Shown: positions 42,969 through 50,419 of the stretch, in pieces
Position numbering within the stretch: the stretch's first letter is position 1
Layout: every line of letters begins with the position of its first letter
Source: Bacteroides sp. CAG:1060_57_27
Lineage (GTDB): Bacteria > Bacteroidota > Bacteroidia > Bacteroidales > UBA932
Direction of reading: 5' to 3'
Length of the DNA stretch: 64,000 bases
NCBI GenBank assembly: GCA_001915575.1
Contig: MNQT01000022.1
Location: 62,001 to 126,000 of the forward strand
Made by a program: the position numbers and the translations under genes
Notes under the pieces: generated by a model
The model's input: the letters and a program-made list of their open reading frames with translations, nothing else
Database searches by the model: none
Told to the model about the DNA's origin: nothing

Positions 42969-43304
42969 ATGTCGGAAAATATGGGAGAAGAAAAACACAT
43001 GACTCTTTACAGAGATAATAATCCTAACGCGGCAAGATGTATCGATGTCTCTATAAAGGACGGGATTGTCGAATTCGGACAGCAGGACATCGGCCCGCTG
43101 TGCGAGGAAATGTTCGGGGACTCCGACTACGAACGGATAATATTCAATCTGCCTGTCCGACAGTTGAGAGCTGCCATGCATGTCAAGACTGACGAAGAAC
43201 TGCTTGCGGTTCTCAAACGTGACTACGGTACGGAGGATGCGTTCGACAGGTTCTCGAAATTTGTCCATGACAATCATCTGGAATATGATGTATATTGCGG
43301 TTAA
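42969..43304 (+). CDS. Hypothetical protein, 111 aa
   Basis: 111 residues from ATG 42969; ATG 42999 (MTLYRDNNPNAARC) is an alternative with a Shine-Dalgarno-like GGGAGAAG before it. Acidic and soluble, similar in size to immunity proteins (VSIKDGIVEFGQQDIGPLCEEMFG, DYERIIFNLP). Not recognised. 27 bases before the HD hydrolase gene, so probably co-transcribed with it. Confidence 0.62.
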   Translation: MSENMGEEKHMTLYRDNNPNAARCIDVSIKDGIVEFGQQDIGPLCEEMFGDSDYERIIFNLPVRQLRAAMHVKTDEELLAVLKRDYGTEDAFDRFSKFVHDNHLEYDVYCG

Positions 43305-43331
43305 CTGAATTGTCATAAAAACAAGACGATA

Positions 43332-43787
43332 ATGACAATAGAAGAAACATTGCAGATTGCGCTTGATGCGCACAAGGGCCAGAAGGATCTGGACGGCAAT
43401 CCTGCTATTCTGCACCCTGTTGCGGTGGGGCTTATGGGCGGCACGGACGCTGAAATCAAGGCCGGTTTCCTGCACGATGTCGTCGAGGACTCCGATTTGA
43501 CATTGGCTGATCTGCGCCGGAAAGGCGTGGACGAGGATGTGCTTGCCGCATTGGAACTCCTGACCCACGACAAGGAAACGGACTACTTCGAGTATGTCGG
43601 CAATATTGCCCGTTCGAGAAACCTTACGGCAATACATACGAAACTCAACGACTTGAGGCACAATCTCGAGCGCGGCAAGAAGTCGTACAGCCGGGCAAGT
43701 GCGCTTGGCGATACTGAAATGGCGGCTCGTCTTGAGAAGATCAACGAGAAACACCTGAAAGCCATGCAGCTATTCGATGATGTATGA
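43332..43787 (+). CDS. Stand-alone HD hydrolase of the RelA/SpoT type (small alarmone hydrolase-like)
   Basis: 151 residues, just one HD domain. H28 in AILHPVAVG, H48-D49 and E52-D53 in FLHDVVEDSDLT, and N106-D107 in KLNDLRHNL follow the metal-binding pattern of SpoT-type (p)ppGpp hydrolases, exactly the residues that the chromosomal RelA at 19333 has lost. It could lower (p)ppGpp or a related nucleotide, or detoxify an alarmone made by a toxin. The substrate is inferred from motifs only. Follows the 111-aa gene in one operon; MITE copy 2 begins 18 bases after its stop. Confidence 0.82.
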   Translation: MTIEETLQIALDAHKGQKDLDGNPAILHPVAVGLMGGTDAEIKAGFLHDVVEDSDLTLADLRRKGVDEDVLAALELLTHDKETDYFEYVGNIARSRNLTAIHTKLNDLRHNLERGKKSYSRASALGDTEMAARLEKINEKHLKAMQLFDDV

Positions 43788-43805
43788 TATAATGTCCCGG
43801 GCGCG

Positions 43806-43987
43806 ATGTAAAAACCTGGGAACAACGGGTTTTGCAAAAACGGCCATGCAGGCCACTCAGTGGCACATTTTTCGGAACCGCCTGTTCTTTGGTCGCCTCA
43901 AAAACATCGACCTGCGAACCTGCGCCAATTGCAAATAATTGGCAGTCAGGCAGCTCCAAAAGCACCCGGTTCCCAGGTTTTTTACAT
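43806..43987. repeat. MITE-like element, copy 2
   Basis: 182 bp with terminal inverted repeats (ATGTAAAAACCTGGGAAC... / ...GTTCCCAGGTTTTTTACAT) and an internal hairpin GCCAATT-GCAAAT-AATTGGC. Partner of 39770-39950. Lies between the HD hydrolase and a short coupled ORF that it seems to have truncated. Confidence 0.75.
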
Positions 43988-43988
43988 C

Positions 43989-44069
43989 ATGAAACCAAAC
44001 AAGGAATTGATAAGCCATAGGAAAGAAAGTGTTGAATATTATTCAAAAGTAAAGGAGATACAGTTATGA
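43989..44069 (+). pseudogene. 26-codon ORF, probably the 3' end of an interrupted gene
   Basis: Reads MKPNKELISHRKESVEYYSK and six more residues. It begins at the very end of MITE copy 2 and its stop overlaps the start of the next gene (ATGA), with AAAGGAG at 44051. Such coupling is typical of the end of an operon gene, so I infer that the element removed the 5' part. It could also be a real leader peptide. Confidence 0.35.
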
Positions 44070-44293
44070 ACGATTTGAAATTCTTAGAGCTTCTTAAGGC
44101 AGGCAAGCCTATATTCATTGAAAATGAAATAGAGGAGATCGTGTATGACTTTACGAACTATCCTGTTATCAGGGTAAAGTCAAAGAGCGGTAAGATTGTA
44201 AAAAGAAAGTATAAAAATTCATGCAAGTCGGATGTAGACACCTTGCTGTATGGTAAGGAGATTACGGAGGAACAGTTTGATCAATTTGCATAG
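44066..44293 (+). CDS. Hypothetical small protein, 75 aa
   Basis: 75 residues, strongly lower GC than the neighbours (FIENEIEEIVYDFTNYPVIR, KIVKRKYKNSCKSD). Not recognised. Start at ATG 44066 with AAAGGAGAT upstream, overlapping the short ORF before it. It is the last gene of the island; terminator repeat copy 2 follows at once. Confidence 0.6.
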   Translation: MNDLKFLELLKAGKPIFIENEIEEIVYDFTNYPVIRVKSKSGKIVKRKYKNSCKSDVDTLLYGKEITEEQFDQFA

Positions 44294-44360
44294 TCATTAT
44301 ATATCATTTATTGATTACCAAAAAGAGATCGGGCATCGCTGCCCGACCTCTGAATTTTTA
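44294..44360. terminator. Terminator repeat, copy 2, island-pyr boundary
   Basis: Hairpin GAGATCGGGC-ATCGCT-GCCCGACCTC (44325-44350, one mismatch) followed by TGAATTTTT. Matches 37633-37695. As it faces the 3' end of pyrB on the other strand, it can stop both transcripts. 44361-44463 contains nothing else. Confidence 0.8.
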
Positions 44361-44463
44361 CGGGAATTTCCTGAGAGACTCTTCGTAGCCCGGAAGCGGG
44401 GCACCCATATCATCTCGTAGCGGATGAAATTATCCGGTGCGGGGCGTTTCCGGACAGGCCGCC

Positions 44464-45543
44464 CTACCTTACCTTCGAGTCGCAGTACCAGCAGCGCACG
44501 GTGCCGCCGGTGCCGAGTTTGAAGCGGGGCTGCACATGCTCGCAGTTGCAGATGCACTTGGCGTTGGAGCAGTGCAGGGTGGGGTCGGTTATGGGTGCCG
44601 TCCCCTCGGGCATGGTGTGGGTGGGGTCGTCCTTCCACTTGAGCAGGCAGCTTATGAGCGCCATTCTGACGAACTTGCCGTTCTCCACCTGGCGGAAATA
44701 TGCCGCGCGGGGGTCGTCGTCGACCTCGGGAAGTATCTCGTTGACCCTCGGCAGGGGGTGGAGGACCGCCATGTCCTTCTTCGCGAGCGACATGCGGCGG
44801 GCGTCGAGTATGAAGCTGTCCTTGACCCTGTCGAACTCGTCCTCGTCGAGGAAGCGCTCTTTCTGCACCCTCGTCATGTAGAGCACGTCGAGTTCGGGAA
44901 TCGCCTCGTCGAGGCTGTCTGTCTCGCGGTACTCTATGCCCATGCTGTCGCATACGTCCTGCCTTATGTAGTCGGGAAGGCGCAGGGCGTCGGGGGCGAT
45001 CAGCACTACCTTCACGCCCTCGTATCTCGACAGGGCCTTGATGAGGGAGTGTACGGTGCGGCCGAAGCGCAGGTCGCCGCAGAAGCCTATCGTGATGCCG
45101 TCTATGTGTCCGAGCTCCCGCTTGATCGTCAGCAGGTCGGTCAGGGTCTGGGTGGGGTGGCTGTGGCTTCCGTCTCCGGCGTTGATTATAGGTACGCGCG
45201 AGACTTCCGCCGCGGCGAGCGGAGCCCCCTCGATATAATGGCGCATGGCGATTATGTCGGCGAAGCAGCCTACGACGCGTATCGTGTCCTGCACGGTCTC
45301 GCCCTTGCTCACCGAGGAACTCTTTGCGTCCGCGAATCCGAGCACGCTGCCTCCGAGTTCCAGCATCGCGGATGTGAAGCTCAGGCGGGTGCGGGTGCTG
45401 GGCTCATAGAACAGGGTCGCGAGCTTGCGGTGCGCCATGAGCGACTGGTATGCCGTCCTGTCGGCGATTATGTCTTCCGCCATTGCGATTATCTGGTCGG
45501 TCTCCTGCCTGGAGAGGTCCATGGGGTCTATAAGGTGCTTCAT
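44464..45543 (-). CDS. pyrB: Aspartate carbamoyltransferase with PyrI-like zinc-binding tail
   Basis: 359 residues, about 50 more than a usual catalytic chain. Catalytic signatures: TLFYEPSTRTRLSF, GDGSHSHPTQTLTDL, and HPLPRVNEI. The tail (about residues 322-359) carries CSNAKC and CWYC spaced as in the zinc domain of the regulatory chain PyrI (C-x4-C ... C-x2-C) with E and F between. So catalytic chain and zinc domain are fused, while the nucleotide-binding half of PyrI is absent and no pyrI was seen. It catalyses the first committed step of pyrimidine synthesis. Last gene of the pyr operon; overlaps pyrE by 4 bases. Confidence 0.93.
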   Translation of the reverse strand: MKHLIDPMDLSRQETDQIIAMAEDIIADRTAYQSLMAHRKLATLFYEPSTRTRLSFTSAMLELGGSVLGFADAKSSSVSKGETVQDTIRVVGCFADIIAMRHYIEGAPLAAAEVSRVPIINAGDGSHSHPTQTLTDLLTIKRELGHIDGITIGFCGDLRFGRTVHSLIKALSRYEGVKVVLIAPDALRLPDYIRQDVCDSMGIEYRETDSLDEAIPELDVLYMTRVQKERFLDEDEFDRVKDSFILDARRMSLAKKDMAVLHPLPRVNEILPEVDDDPRAAYFRQVENGKFVRMALISCLLKWKDDPTHTMPEGTAPITDPTLHCSNAKCICNCEHVQPRFKLGTGGTVRCWYCDSKVR

Positions 45544-46148
45544 AGCGAGTCTCTGAATTCAAGGATCTGCTGTTTCTGTGCTCCGCTGATATAACCTTCC
45601 TCCTCCGCTACCTCCACGAGGGTGTCGAGGTTGGAGAGCGAATGGTTCTCCGTGCCTGCCGCGGCGATGCGCTCGAGTCCCTTGCGCATCCCGTAGGTGA
45701 AGATGCTGACTATGCCGAGCACTTCGGCGCCCTCCTCCCTGAGGGCCTGCACCACGTCGAGGGCACTGCCGGCGGTAGAGATAAGGTCTTCGACCACCAC
45801 TACCTTCGTCCCCTTGTCCATACGCCCCTCGATGCGGTTGTTGCGTCCGTGGCTCTTGGCTTCGCTCCGCACATAGCCCATGGGGAGACCGAGTATCGTC
45901 GCGGTTATGGCCGCATGGGCGATGCCCGCCGTCGAGGTGCCCATAAGCATCTGGCAGCCAGGGTAGTACTTCTTCACGAGTTCTGCGAGCCCGTGTTCGA
46001 CGCTGTCCCTCACGGCGGGCGCCGAGAGGGTGAGCCTGTTGTCGCAGTAGATCGGGCTCTTGATGCCGCTGGCCCAGGTGAACGGCTCTTCCGGCCTGAG
46101 GAAGACTGCTCCTATCGAAAGGAGCTCGCTGGCGATTTTTCTTTCCAT
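45540..46148 (-). CDS. pyrE: Orotate phosphoribosyltransferase
   Basis: 202 residues. Joins orotate to PRPP to form OMP. Seen: FTWASGIKSPIYCDNR at the N-terminus, YVRSEAKSHGRNNRIEG, and the PRPP-binding VVVVEDLISTAGSALDVV. Overlaps the start of pyrB by 4 bases and follows pyrF by 3 bases. Confidence 0.95.
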   Translation of the reverse strand: MERKIASELLSIGAVFLRPEEPFTWASGIKSPIYCDNRLTLSAPAVRDSVEHGLAELVKKYYPGCQMLMGTSTAGIAHAAITATILGLPMGYVRSEAKSHGRNNRIEGRMDKGTKVVVVEDLISTAGSALDVVQALREEGAEVLGIVSIFTYGMRKGLERIAAAGTENHSLSNLDTLVEVAEEEGYISGAQKQQILEFRDSL

Positions 46149-46151
46149 ATC

Positions 46152-46856
46152 CTATTCGTTGAGAAATTCTTTCACGCACCTTGCGTATGCCTGTACGGGG
46201 TCGGCTGCCGCGGTAACGGGCCTGCCTACCACTATATAGTCGCTGCCTATAGCCCTGGCCTTCGCCGGGGTGGTTATGCGCACCTGGTCGTCGGAGGCGG
46301 AGTCGGCGAAGCGTATGCCCGGGGTGACGGTGAGGAACCCTTTCCCGCAGGCTTCCTTCACCATGCCTGCCTCGAGAGGGGAGCATACCACGCCGTCGAG
46401 TCCGGCCTCGGCCGCGTTGGAGGCGTACTTGACTATGGTCTCGTTGATTCCGGCATTTATGAGCAGCTCGCTGCGCATCCTCTCCTCGCTGGTCGAGGTG
46501 AGCTGGGTGACGGCAATCAGCAGGGGCCGGCTGCCGTCGGGACGGGTGAGTCCCTCGAGCGCGGCGCGCATCATCTCTATCGTGCCGGCGGCATGTACGT
46601 TGCACATGTCCACGTCCAGCCCCGAAAGCACCTTCATCGCCTTGCGGACGGTGTTGGGTATGTCGTGTAGCTTGAGGTCGAGGAAGATACTGTGTCCCCG
46701 GCGCTTGATTTCCCTTACTATCTGCGGGCCCTCGCTGTAGAAGAGCTCCATTCCTATCTTCACGAAAGGCTTCCTGCCCGTGTCGAAAAGGTCGAGGAAG
46801 TCGAAGGTCTGTGCCGCGCTGCTGAAGTCGCAGGCGATGATTACGTCTCTGGGCAT
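46152..46856 (-). CDS. pyrF: Orotidine 5'-phosphate decarboxylase
   Basis: 234 residues. Decarboxylates OMP to UMP. The catalytic Asp-Lys array is [13 protein letters not shown], with TVTPGIRFA and [16 protein letters not shown] as phosphate-binding segments. Between pyrD (30 bases upstream) and pyrE. Confidence 0.95.
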   Translation of the reverse strand: MPRDVIIACDFSSAAQTFDFLDLFDTGRKPFVKIGMELFYSEGPQIVREIKRRGHSIFLDLKLHDIPNTVRKAMKVLSGLDVDMCNVHAAGTIEMMRAALEGLTRPDGSRPLLIAVTQLTSTSEERMRSELLINAGINETIVKYASNAAEAGLDGVVCSPLEAGMVKEACGKGFLTVTPGIRFADSASDDQVRITTPAKARAIGSDYIVVGRPVTAAADPVQAYARCVKEFLNE

Positions 46857-46886
46857 ATCGTTGTCGTGTGTTTCAGGTTTTATGAT

Positions 46887-47807
46887 TTATTCTACCGTTC
46901 CCGTTATATCTTCGAGCCTGTCTATCCCGAGCTTGTCCATGACTTCCGGCAGCGCCCGCACTATCTCCTCGCAGGCCATGGGGTTGCGCAGGTTCTCGGC
47001 TCCCACCTGCACTGCCGAGGCTCCGGCCATCATCATCTCTATGACATCTTCGGCGCAGGCGACGCCTCCGCAGCCCATTACCGGTATGCGGCAGGCCTTG
47101 TGCACCTGGTAGACCATTCTGAGGGCTATCGGGAATATCGCCCTCCCGGAGAAGCCTCCGGTCTTCGCGGCGATGACGGGCCGTCTGCGGCGTATGTCTA
47201 TGCGCATGCCGAGGAAGGTGTTGACGAGCGTCAGGCCGTCCGCTCCGGCATCCTCGCATGCCCGGGCAATCGACACGATGTCGGTCACGTTGGGGCTGAG
47301 CTTTATGAACACGGGCTTGCCGGGGCAGGCCTTCTTCGCGGCGGCGGTCACCTGTGCTGCGGCCGCAGGGTCGGTGCCGAACGCCATGCCTCCGTTGTGC
47401 ACGTTGGGGCAGGAGATGTTCACCTCCACGATGTCTATCCCGCCGCACTCGGCCGCCCGGCCGCAGCAGTAGGCGTATTCGTCTACGCTGAAGCCGCTTA
47501 TGTTGGCGATTATGGCGCCGTGGTACACTTTCCTCAGGGCCGGGACCTTCTCTCCTGTGAGGACCTCGATTCCGGGATTCTGCAGCCCTACGGAGTTTAT
47601 CATGCCCTCGCGGCATTCTGCTATGCGCGGTGTGGGATTGCCGAAGCGGGCCTCGCGCGTCGTGCCCTTGAGGCTTATTCCTCCGAGGCTGCCGAGGTCG
47701 ACCGAGTCCGCGAGCTCCAGGGCGAAGCCGAACGTGCCGCTCGCCGGGATGACGGGATTCCCGAGCCGTATCCCGCACAGGTTTACCGAAAGATCCTTTA
47801 CTGCCAT
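46887..47807 (-). CDS. pyrD: Dihydroorotate dehydrogenase B, catalytic subunit
   Basis: 306 residues, class 1B. FMN site and catalytic Cys in VEVNISCPNVHNGG, KLSPNVTDIV, and NTFLGMRIDIRRRRP, PVMGCGGVACAEDV. Works with PyrK, whose gene overlaps its start by 10 bases, and passes electrons to NAD+. Cytoplasmic. Confidence 0.95.
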   Translation of the reverse strand: MAVKDLSVNLCGIRLGNPVIPASGTFGFALELADSVDLGSLGGISLKGTTREARFGNPTPRIAECREGMINSVGLQNPGIEVLTGEKVPALRKVYHGAIIANISGFSVDEYAYCCGRAAECGGIDIVEVNISCPNVHNGGMAFGTDPAAAAQVTAAAKKACPGKPVFIKLSPNVTDIVSIARACEDAGADGLTLVNTFLGMRIDIRRRRPVIAAKTGGFSGRAIFPIALRMVYQVHKACRIPVMGCGGVACAEDVIEMMMAGASAVQVGAENLRNPMACEEIVRALPEVMDKLGIDRLEDITGTVE

Positions 47808-48550
47808 ATCATCTCGCTCCTTTTGAATACCGGTCCGTCCTTACATACCCTTTTCACGCCCGAGGCTGTGTGGCAGCTGCATCCGTAGCAGAATCCTGCG
47901 CCGCAGCCCATCCTCTCCTCGAGGCTGTACTCGCCTCCGGAAGTGACGCAGGCGTCGAGAGCCTTCATCATGGGAAGCGGGCCGCAGGCGTAGAAGTAGT
48001 CGTATCCGGGACCGTGTTCCCGCAGCGCGTCGGTCACGAAACCCCTGGTACCGAGGCTTCCGTCCATGGTCGCCACCAGCGGTTCCACTCCGAGCCGGCG
48101 GAAATCATCCAGCAGCACGGCCTCGGCGGCTGTGTTGAATCCGAAGACGGCACAGACTTCCCGGCCTGCGGCAAGCAGCTCTCGGCAGAGAAGGTAGAGC
48201 GGTGCCGTCCCTATGCCGCCTCCGACGAGCAGGGCCCTGCCGCGGCAGGCGGAGAGGTCGAAGCCGTTCCCGAGCGGGGCGAGCAGTTCCAGCGTCTGTC
48301 CCGGGCGCATCGACGCCATTGCGCGGGTGCCGTCGCCCACGGTCTTGTAGAGCAGGGTGAGGACGGTGCCGGAAGCGTCCGCGGAGCAGTCGCAGACCGA
48401 AATGGGGCGCCTGAGGAAGAAGCCCTCGAGCGCTATGTCCACGAACTGCCCCGGAGCCATGCGTGTCTGCACCGGAGAAGAGAGCACCATGCGGAAGCAG
48501 TCCTTCGCCACTCCTTTGTTGCCCTCTATTTTGAATATAGTCTTCTGCAT
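47798..48550 (-). CDS. pyrK: Dihydroorotate dehydrogenase B, electron transfer subunit
   Basis: 250 residues from ATG 48550. FAD domain (FLRRPISVCD), NAD domain (LLVGGGIGTAPLYLL, YACGPLPMMKA) and the [2Fe-2S] cluster motif MGCGAGFCYGCSCHT ... CKDGPVF. The frame is open further upstream to 48730, but that part overlaps pyrC in another frame and is not used. 11 bases after pyrC. Confidence 0.94.
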   Translation of the reverse strand: MQKTIFKIEGNKGVAKDCFRMVLSSPVQTRMAPGQFVDIALEGFFLRRPISVCDCSADASGTVLTLLYKTVGDGTRAMASMRPGQTLELLAPLGNGFDLSACRGRALLVGGGIGTAPLYLLCRELLAAGREVCAVFGFNTAAEAVLLDDFRRLGVEPLVATMDGSLGTRGFVTDALREHGPGYDYFYACGPLPMMKALDACVTSGGEYSLEERMGCGAGFCYGCSCHTASGVKRVCKDGPVFKRSEMIWQ

Positions 48551-48561
48551 ATCCTGAAAAA

Positions 48562-49812
48562 TCAGCTGTTGGTGTCTTCCCAGACGGGGCGGCCGTCCTT
48601 GAAGGTCTTTACGGCCCTGCCGCTCGCCCTCATGCCGTCGAAGGGCGTGCTGCGGCCTTTCGAGAGGAAGGAGGAACTGTCTATGGTGAACTCGCCGTCG
48701 AGATCCAGGAGGGTTATGTCGGCCCTGCATCCGGGTCTGAGCCCGCCTTCGAGGCCGAATATCCTGCGTGGGGTGTCGGTCAGGGCGTCGAGTATCCTCC
48801 CGAGGGGGACGAGGCCTGTCTTTACGAGCGAGGTGTAGAGCACGGGGAAGGCTGTCTCGAGTCCCGTGATTCCCATTGCGCTGCCCCCGAGTCCGCGGGA
48901 CTTCTCCTCTGCGGAGTGCGGGGCGTGGTCGGTGGCTATGGCGTCTATCGTGCCGTCACGCAGTCCTTCTATCAGCGCCTGCCTGTCTTCTGCGGAACGC
49001 AGGGGAGGGTTCATCTTGAAGCGTCCGTCCTCCTGCAGGTCGTCTTCGCACAGGGCAAGATAGTGCGGAGCCGTCTCGCAGCTCACCCTGACGCCCCTGT
49101 CCTTGGCGCGGCGTATCAGCTCCACGCTTTCCTTGCACGATATGTGGCAGACATGGTAGCGGCAGCCTGTCATCCCGCTCAGTTCGAGGTCGCGCTCTAT
49201 CTGCCTCCATTCGCTTTCGGAGCAGATGCCCCTGTGCCCGTGCGCGGCGGCATAGCGTCCCTTGTGGATGTAGCCTCCGCCGAGCAGCGAGTTGTCTTCG
49301 CAGTGGGCCGCTATTATGCAGCCGAGTTCTGCGCAGAGTTCCATTGCGCGGAGCATCACCTCCCTGTCCTGGACTCCGCTTCCGTCGTCCGAGAACGCGA
49401 CGCACTGCCCTCTGAGCGCCTTGAAGTCTACAAGTTCCTCTCCCTTGCGCCCCTTGGTTATCGATGCGTAGGGGAGCACCTCTATCACGGCGTCCCTGTC
49501 TATTATCTCCTTCTCTGCGGCGAGAGTTCCGGGGCTGTCAGGTACGGGGGCGAGGTTCGGCATCGCGCATACTGTGGTGTAGCCGCCCCTCGCCGCGGCC
49601 ATACTGCCGCTGCGTATGGTTTCCTTGTAGGAATATCCGGGCTCGCGCAGGTGCACGTGCAGGTCTACGAAGCCGCTGCTTACGAGCAGGCCGGTGGTGT
49701 CGATGATGCGCGTGTCCTTCCCGGCCTCTATGCCGGAGCCTGTCCGGACGATGATTCCGTCCCTTGCCAGTATGTCGGGGCCGCTGCCCCTGAACAGTAT
49801 CTCTTCCGCCAT
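48562..49812 (-). CDS. pyrC: Dihydroorotase
   Basis: 416 residues, class I amidohydrolase. Metal motif DLHVHLREPGYSYKE, then CHISCKESVELI, ATDHAPHSAEEK (catalytic Asp). All metal ligands of an active enzyme appear present. First gene of pyrC-K-D-F-E-B. TATCTTTG ends 7 bases before the ATG, so the transcript has almost no leader and no room for a leader-based attenuator. Confidence 0.94.
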   Translation of the reverse strand: MAEEILFRGSGPDILARDGIIVRTGSGIEAGKDTRIIDTTGLLVSSGFVDLHVHLREPGYSYKETIRSGSMAAARGGYTTVCAMPNLAPVPDSPGTLAAEKEIIDRDAVIEVLPYASITKGRKGEELVDFKALRGQCVAFSDDGSGVQDREVMLRAMELCAELGCIIAAHCEDNSLLGGGYIHKGRYAAAHGHRGICSESEWRQIERDLELSGMTGCRYHVCHISCKESVELIRRAKDRGVRVSCETAPHYLALCEDDLQEDGRFKMNPPLRSAEDRQALIEGLRDGTIDAIATDHAPHSAEEKSRGLGGSAMGITGLETAFPVLYTSLVKTGLVPLGRILDALTDTPRRIFGLEGGLRPGCRADITLLDLDGEFTIDSSSFLSKGRSTPFDGMRASGRAVKTFKDGRPVWEDTNS

Positions 49813-49819
49813 ATCCTTA

Positions 49820-49827
49820 CAAAGATA
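49820..49827 (-). promoter_or_regulatory. -7 promoter box of the pyr operon
   Basis: TATCTTTG on the minus strand, 7 bases before the pyrC ATG. A weak CTTT lies at the -33 distance. Confidence 0.6.
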
Positions 49828-49896
49828 GCAAAATACCCCGTTCCCGGAAAGAAAAAATTATCAACATCTCCGGCGGCGAAATTGTAGATAACTTCA

Positions 49897-49928
49897 TTTG
49901 CTAACGCGAGGGGATTTGCGTAATTTTG
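49897..49928 (+). promoter_or_regulatory. Promoter of the purine operon
   Basis: TTTG (49897-49900), 20 bases, TAATTTTG (49921-49928), 18 bases before the purE ATG. A full match to the Bacteroidota promoter. Confidence 0.8.
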
Positions 49929-49946
49929 CACTTTCGTTGGTGAGAT

Positions 49947-50411
49947 ATGAAAGTCAGCATCATTATGGGTTCCAAAAGCGACTGGGACGTAATGTCGGCC
50001 GCTTGCCAGACGCTCGACGAGTTCGGGGTCTGCTATGAGAAGAAAGTTATCAGTGCTCACCGTACTCCGCAGTTCTTCTGCGAGTATATGTCCTCTGCGG
50101 CGGAGAGGGGCGTCGGCGTAGTCATCGCGGGCGCTGGCGGGGCGGCCCACCTTCCCGGCATGGCCGCTGCCATGACCACCCTTCCCGTAATCGGCGTTCC
50201 AATCAGGAGCAAGCTCAGCGGCCTCGATTCGCTGCTGTCTATCGTGCAGATGCCTTCGGGCGTGCCGGTGGCCACGATGGCTATCGACGGAGCCAGGAAC
50301 GCGGCCCTGTACGCCGTCTCGATATTGGCGCTCCATGACGGGGCCCTTGCCGCGAAACTCTCCGAGTTCAGGAAATCCCAGGCAGAGAAAGTCCTTCAGA
50401 CAGAACTTTAG
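49947..50411 (+). CDS. purE: N5-carboxyaminoimidazole ribonucleotide mutase
   Basis: 154 residues, class I Pur[12 protein letters not shown] at the N-terminus, [12 protein letters not shown] with the catalytic His, and [14 protein letters not shown]. Opens the purine operon; purL starts 8 bases after its stop. No purK was seen in the window. Confidence 0.95.
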   Translation: MKVSIIMGSKSDWDVMSAACQTLDEFGVCYEKKVISAHRTPQFFCEYMSSAAERGVGVVIAGAGGAAHLPGMAAAMTTLPVIGVPIRSKLSGLDSLLSIVQMPSGVPVATMAIDGARNAALYAVSILALHDGALAAKLSEFRKSQAEKVLQTEL

Positions 50412-50419
50412 ACGAATAT

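Noticed and set aside
42786..43754. 322-codon open frame opposite the 111-aa and HD hydrolase genes
   Set aside because: The plus strand carries a clear HD domain with its motifs; the minus-strand translation shows nothing recognisable.
31525..44360. Prophage or integrative element
   Set aside because: No integrase, structural phage gene, relaxase or flanking tRNA/att duplication was found around the island.
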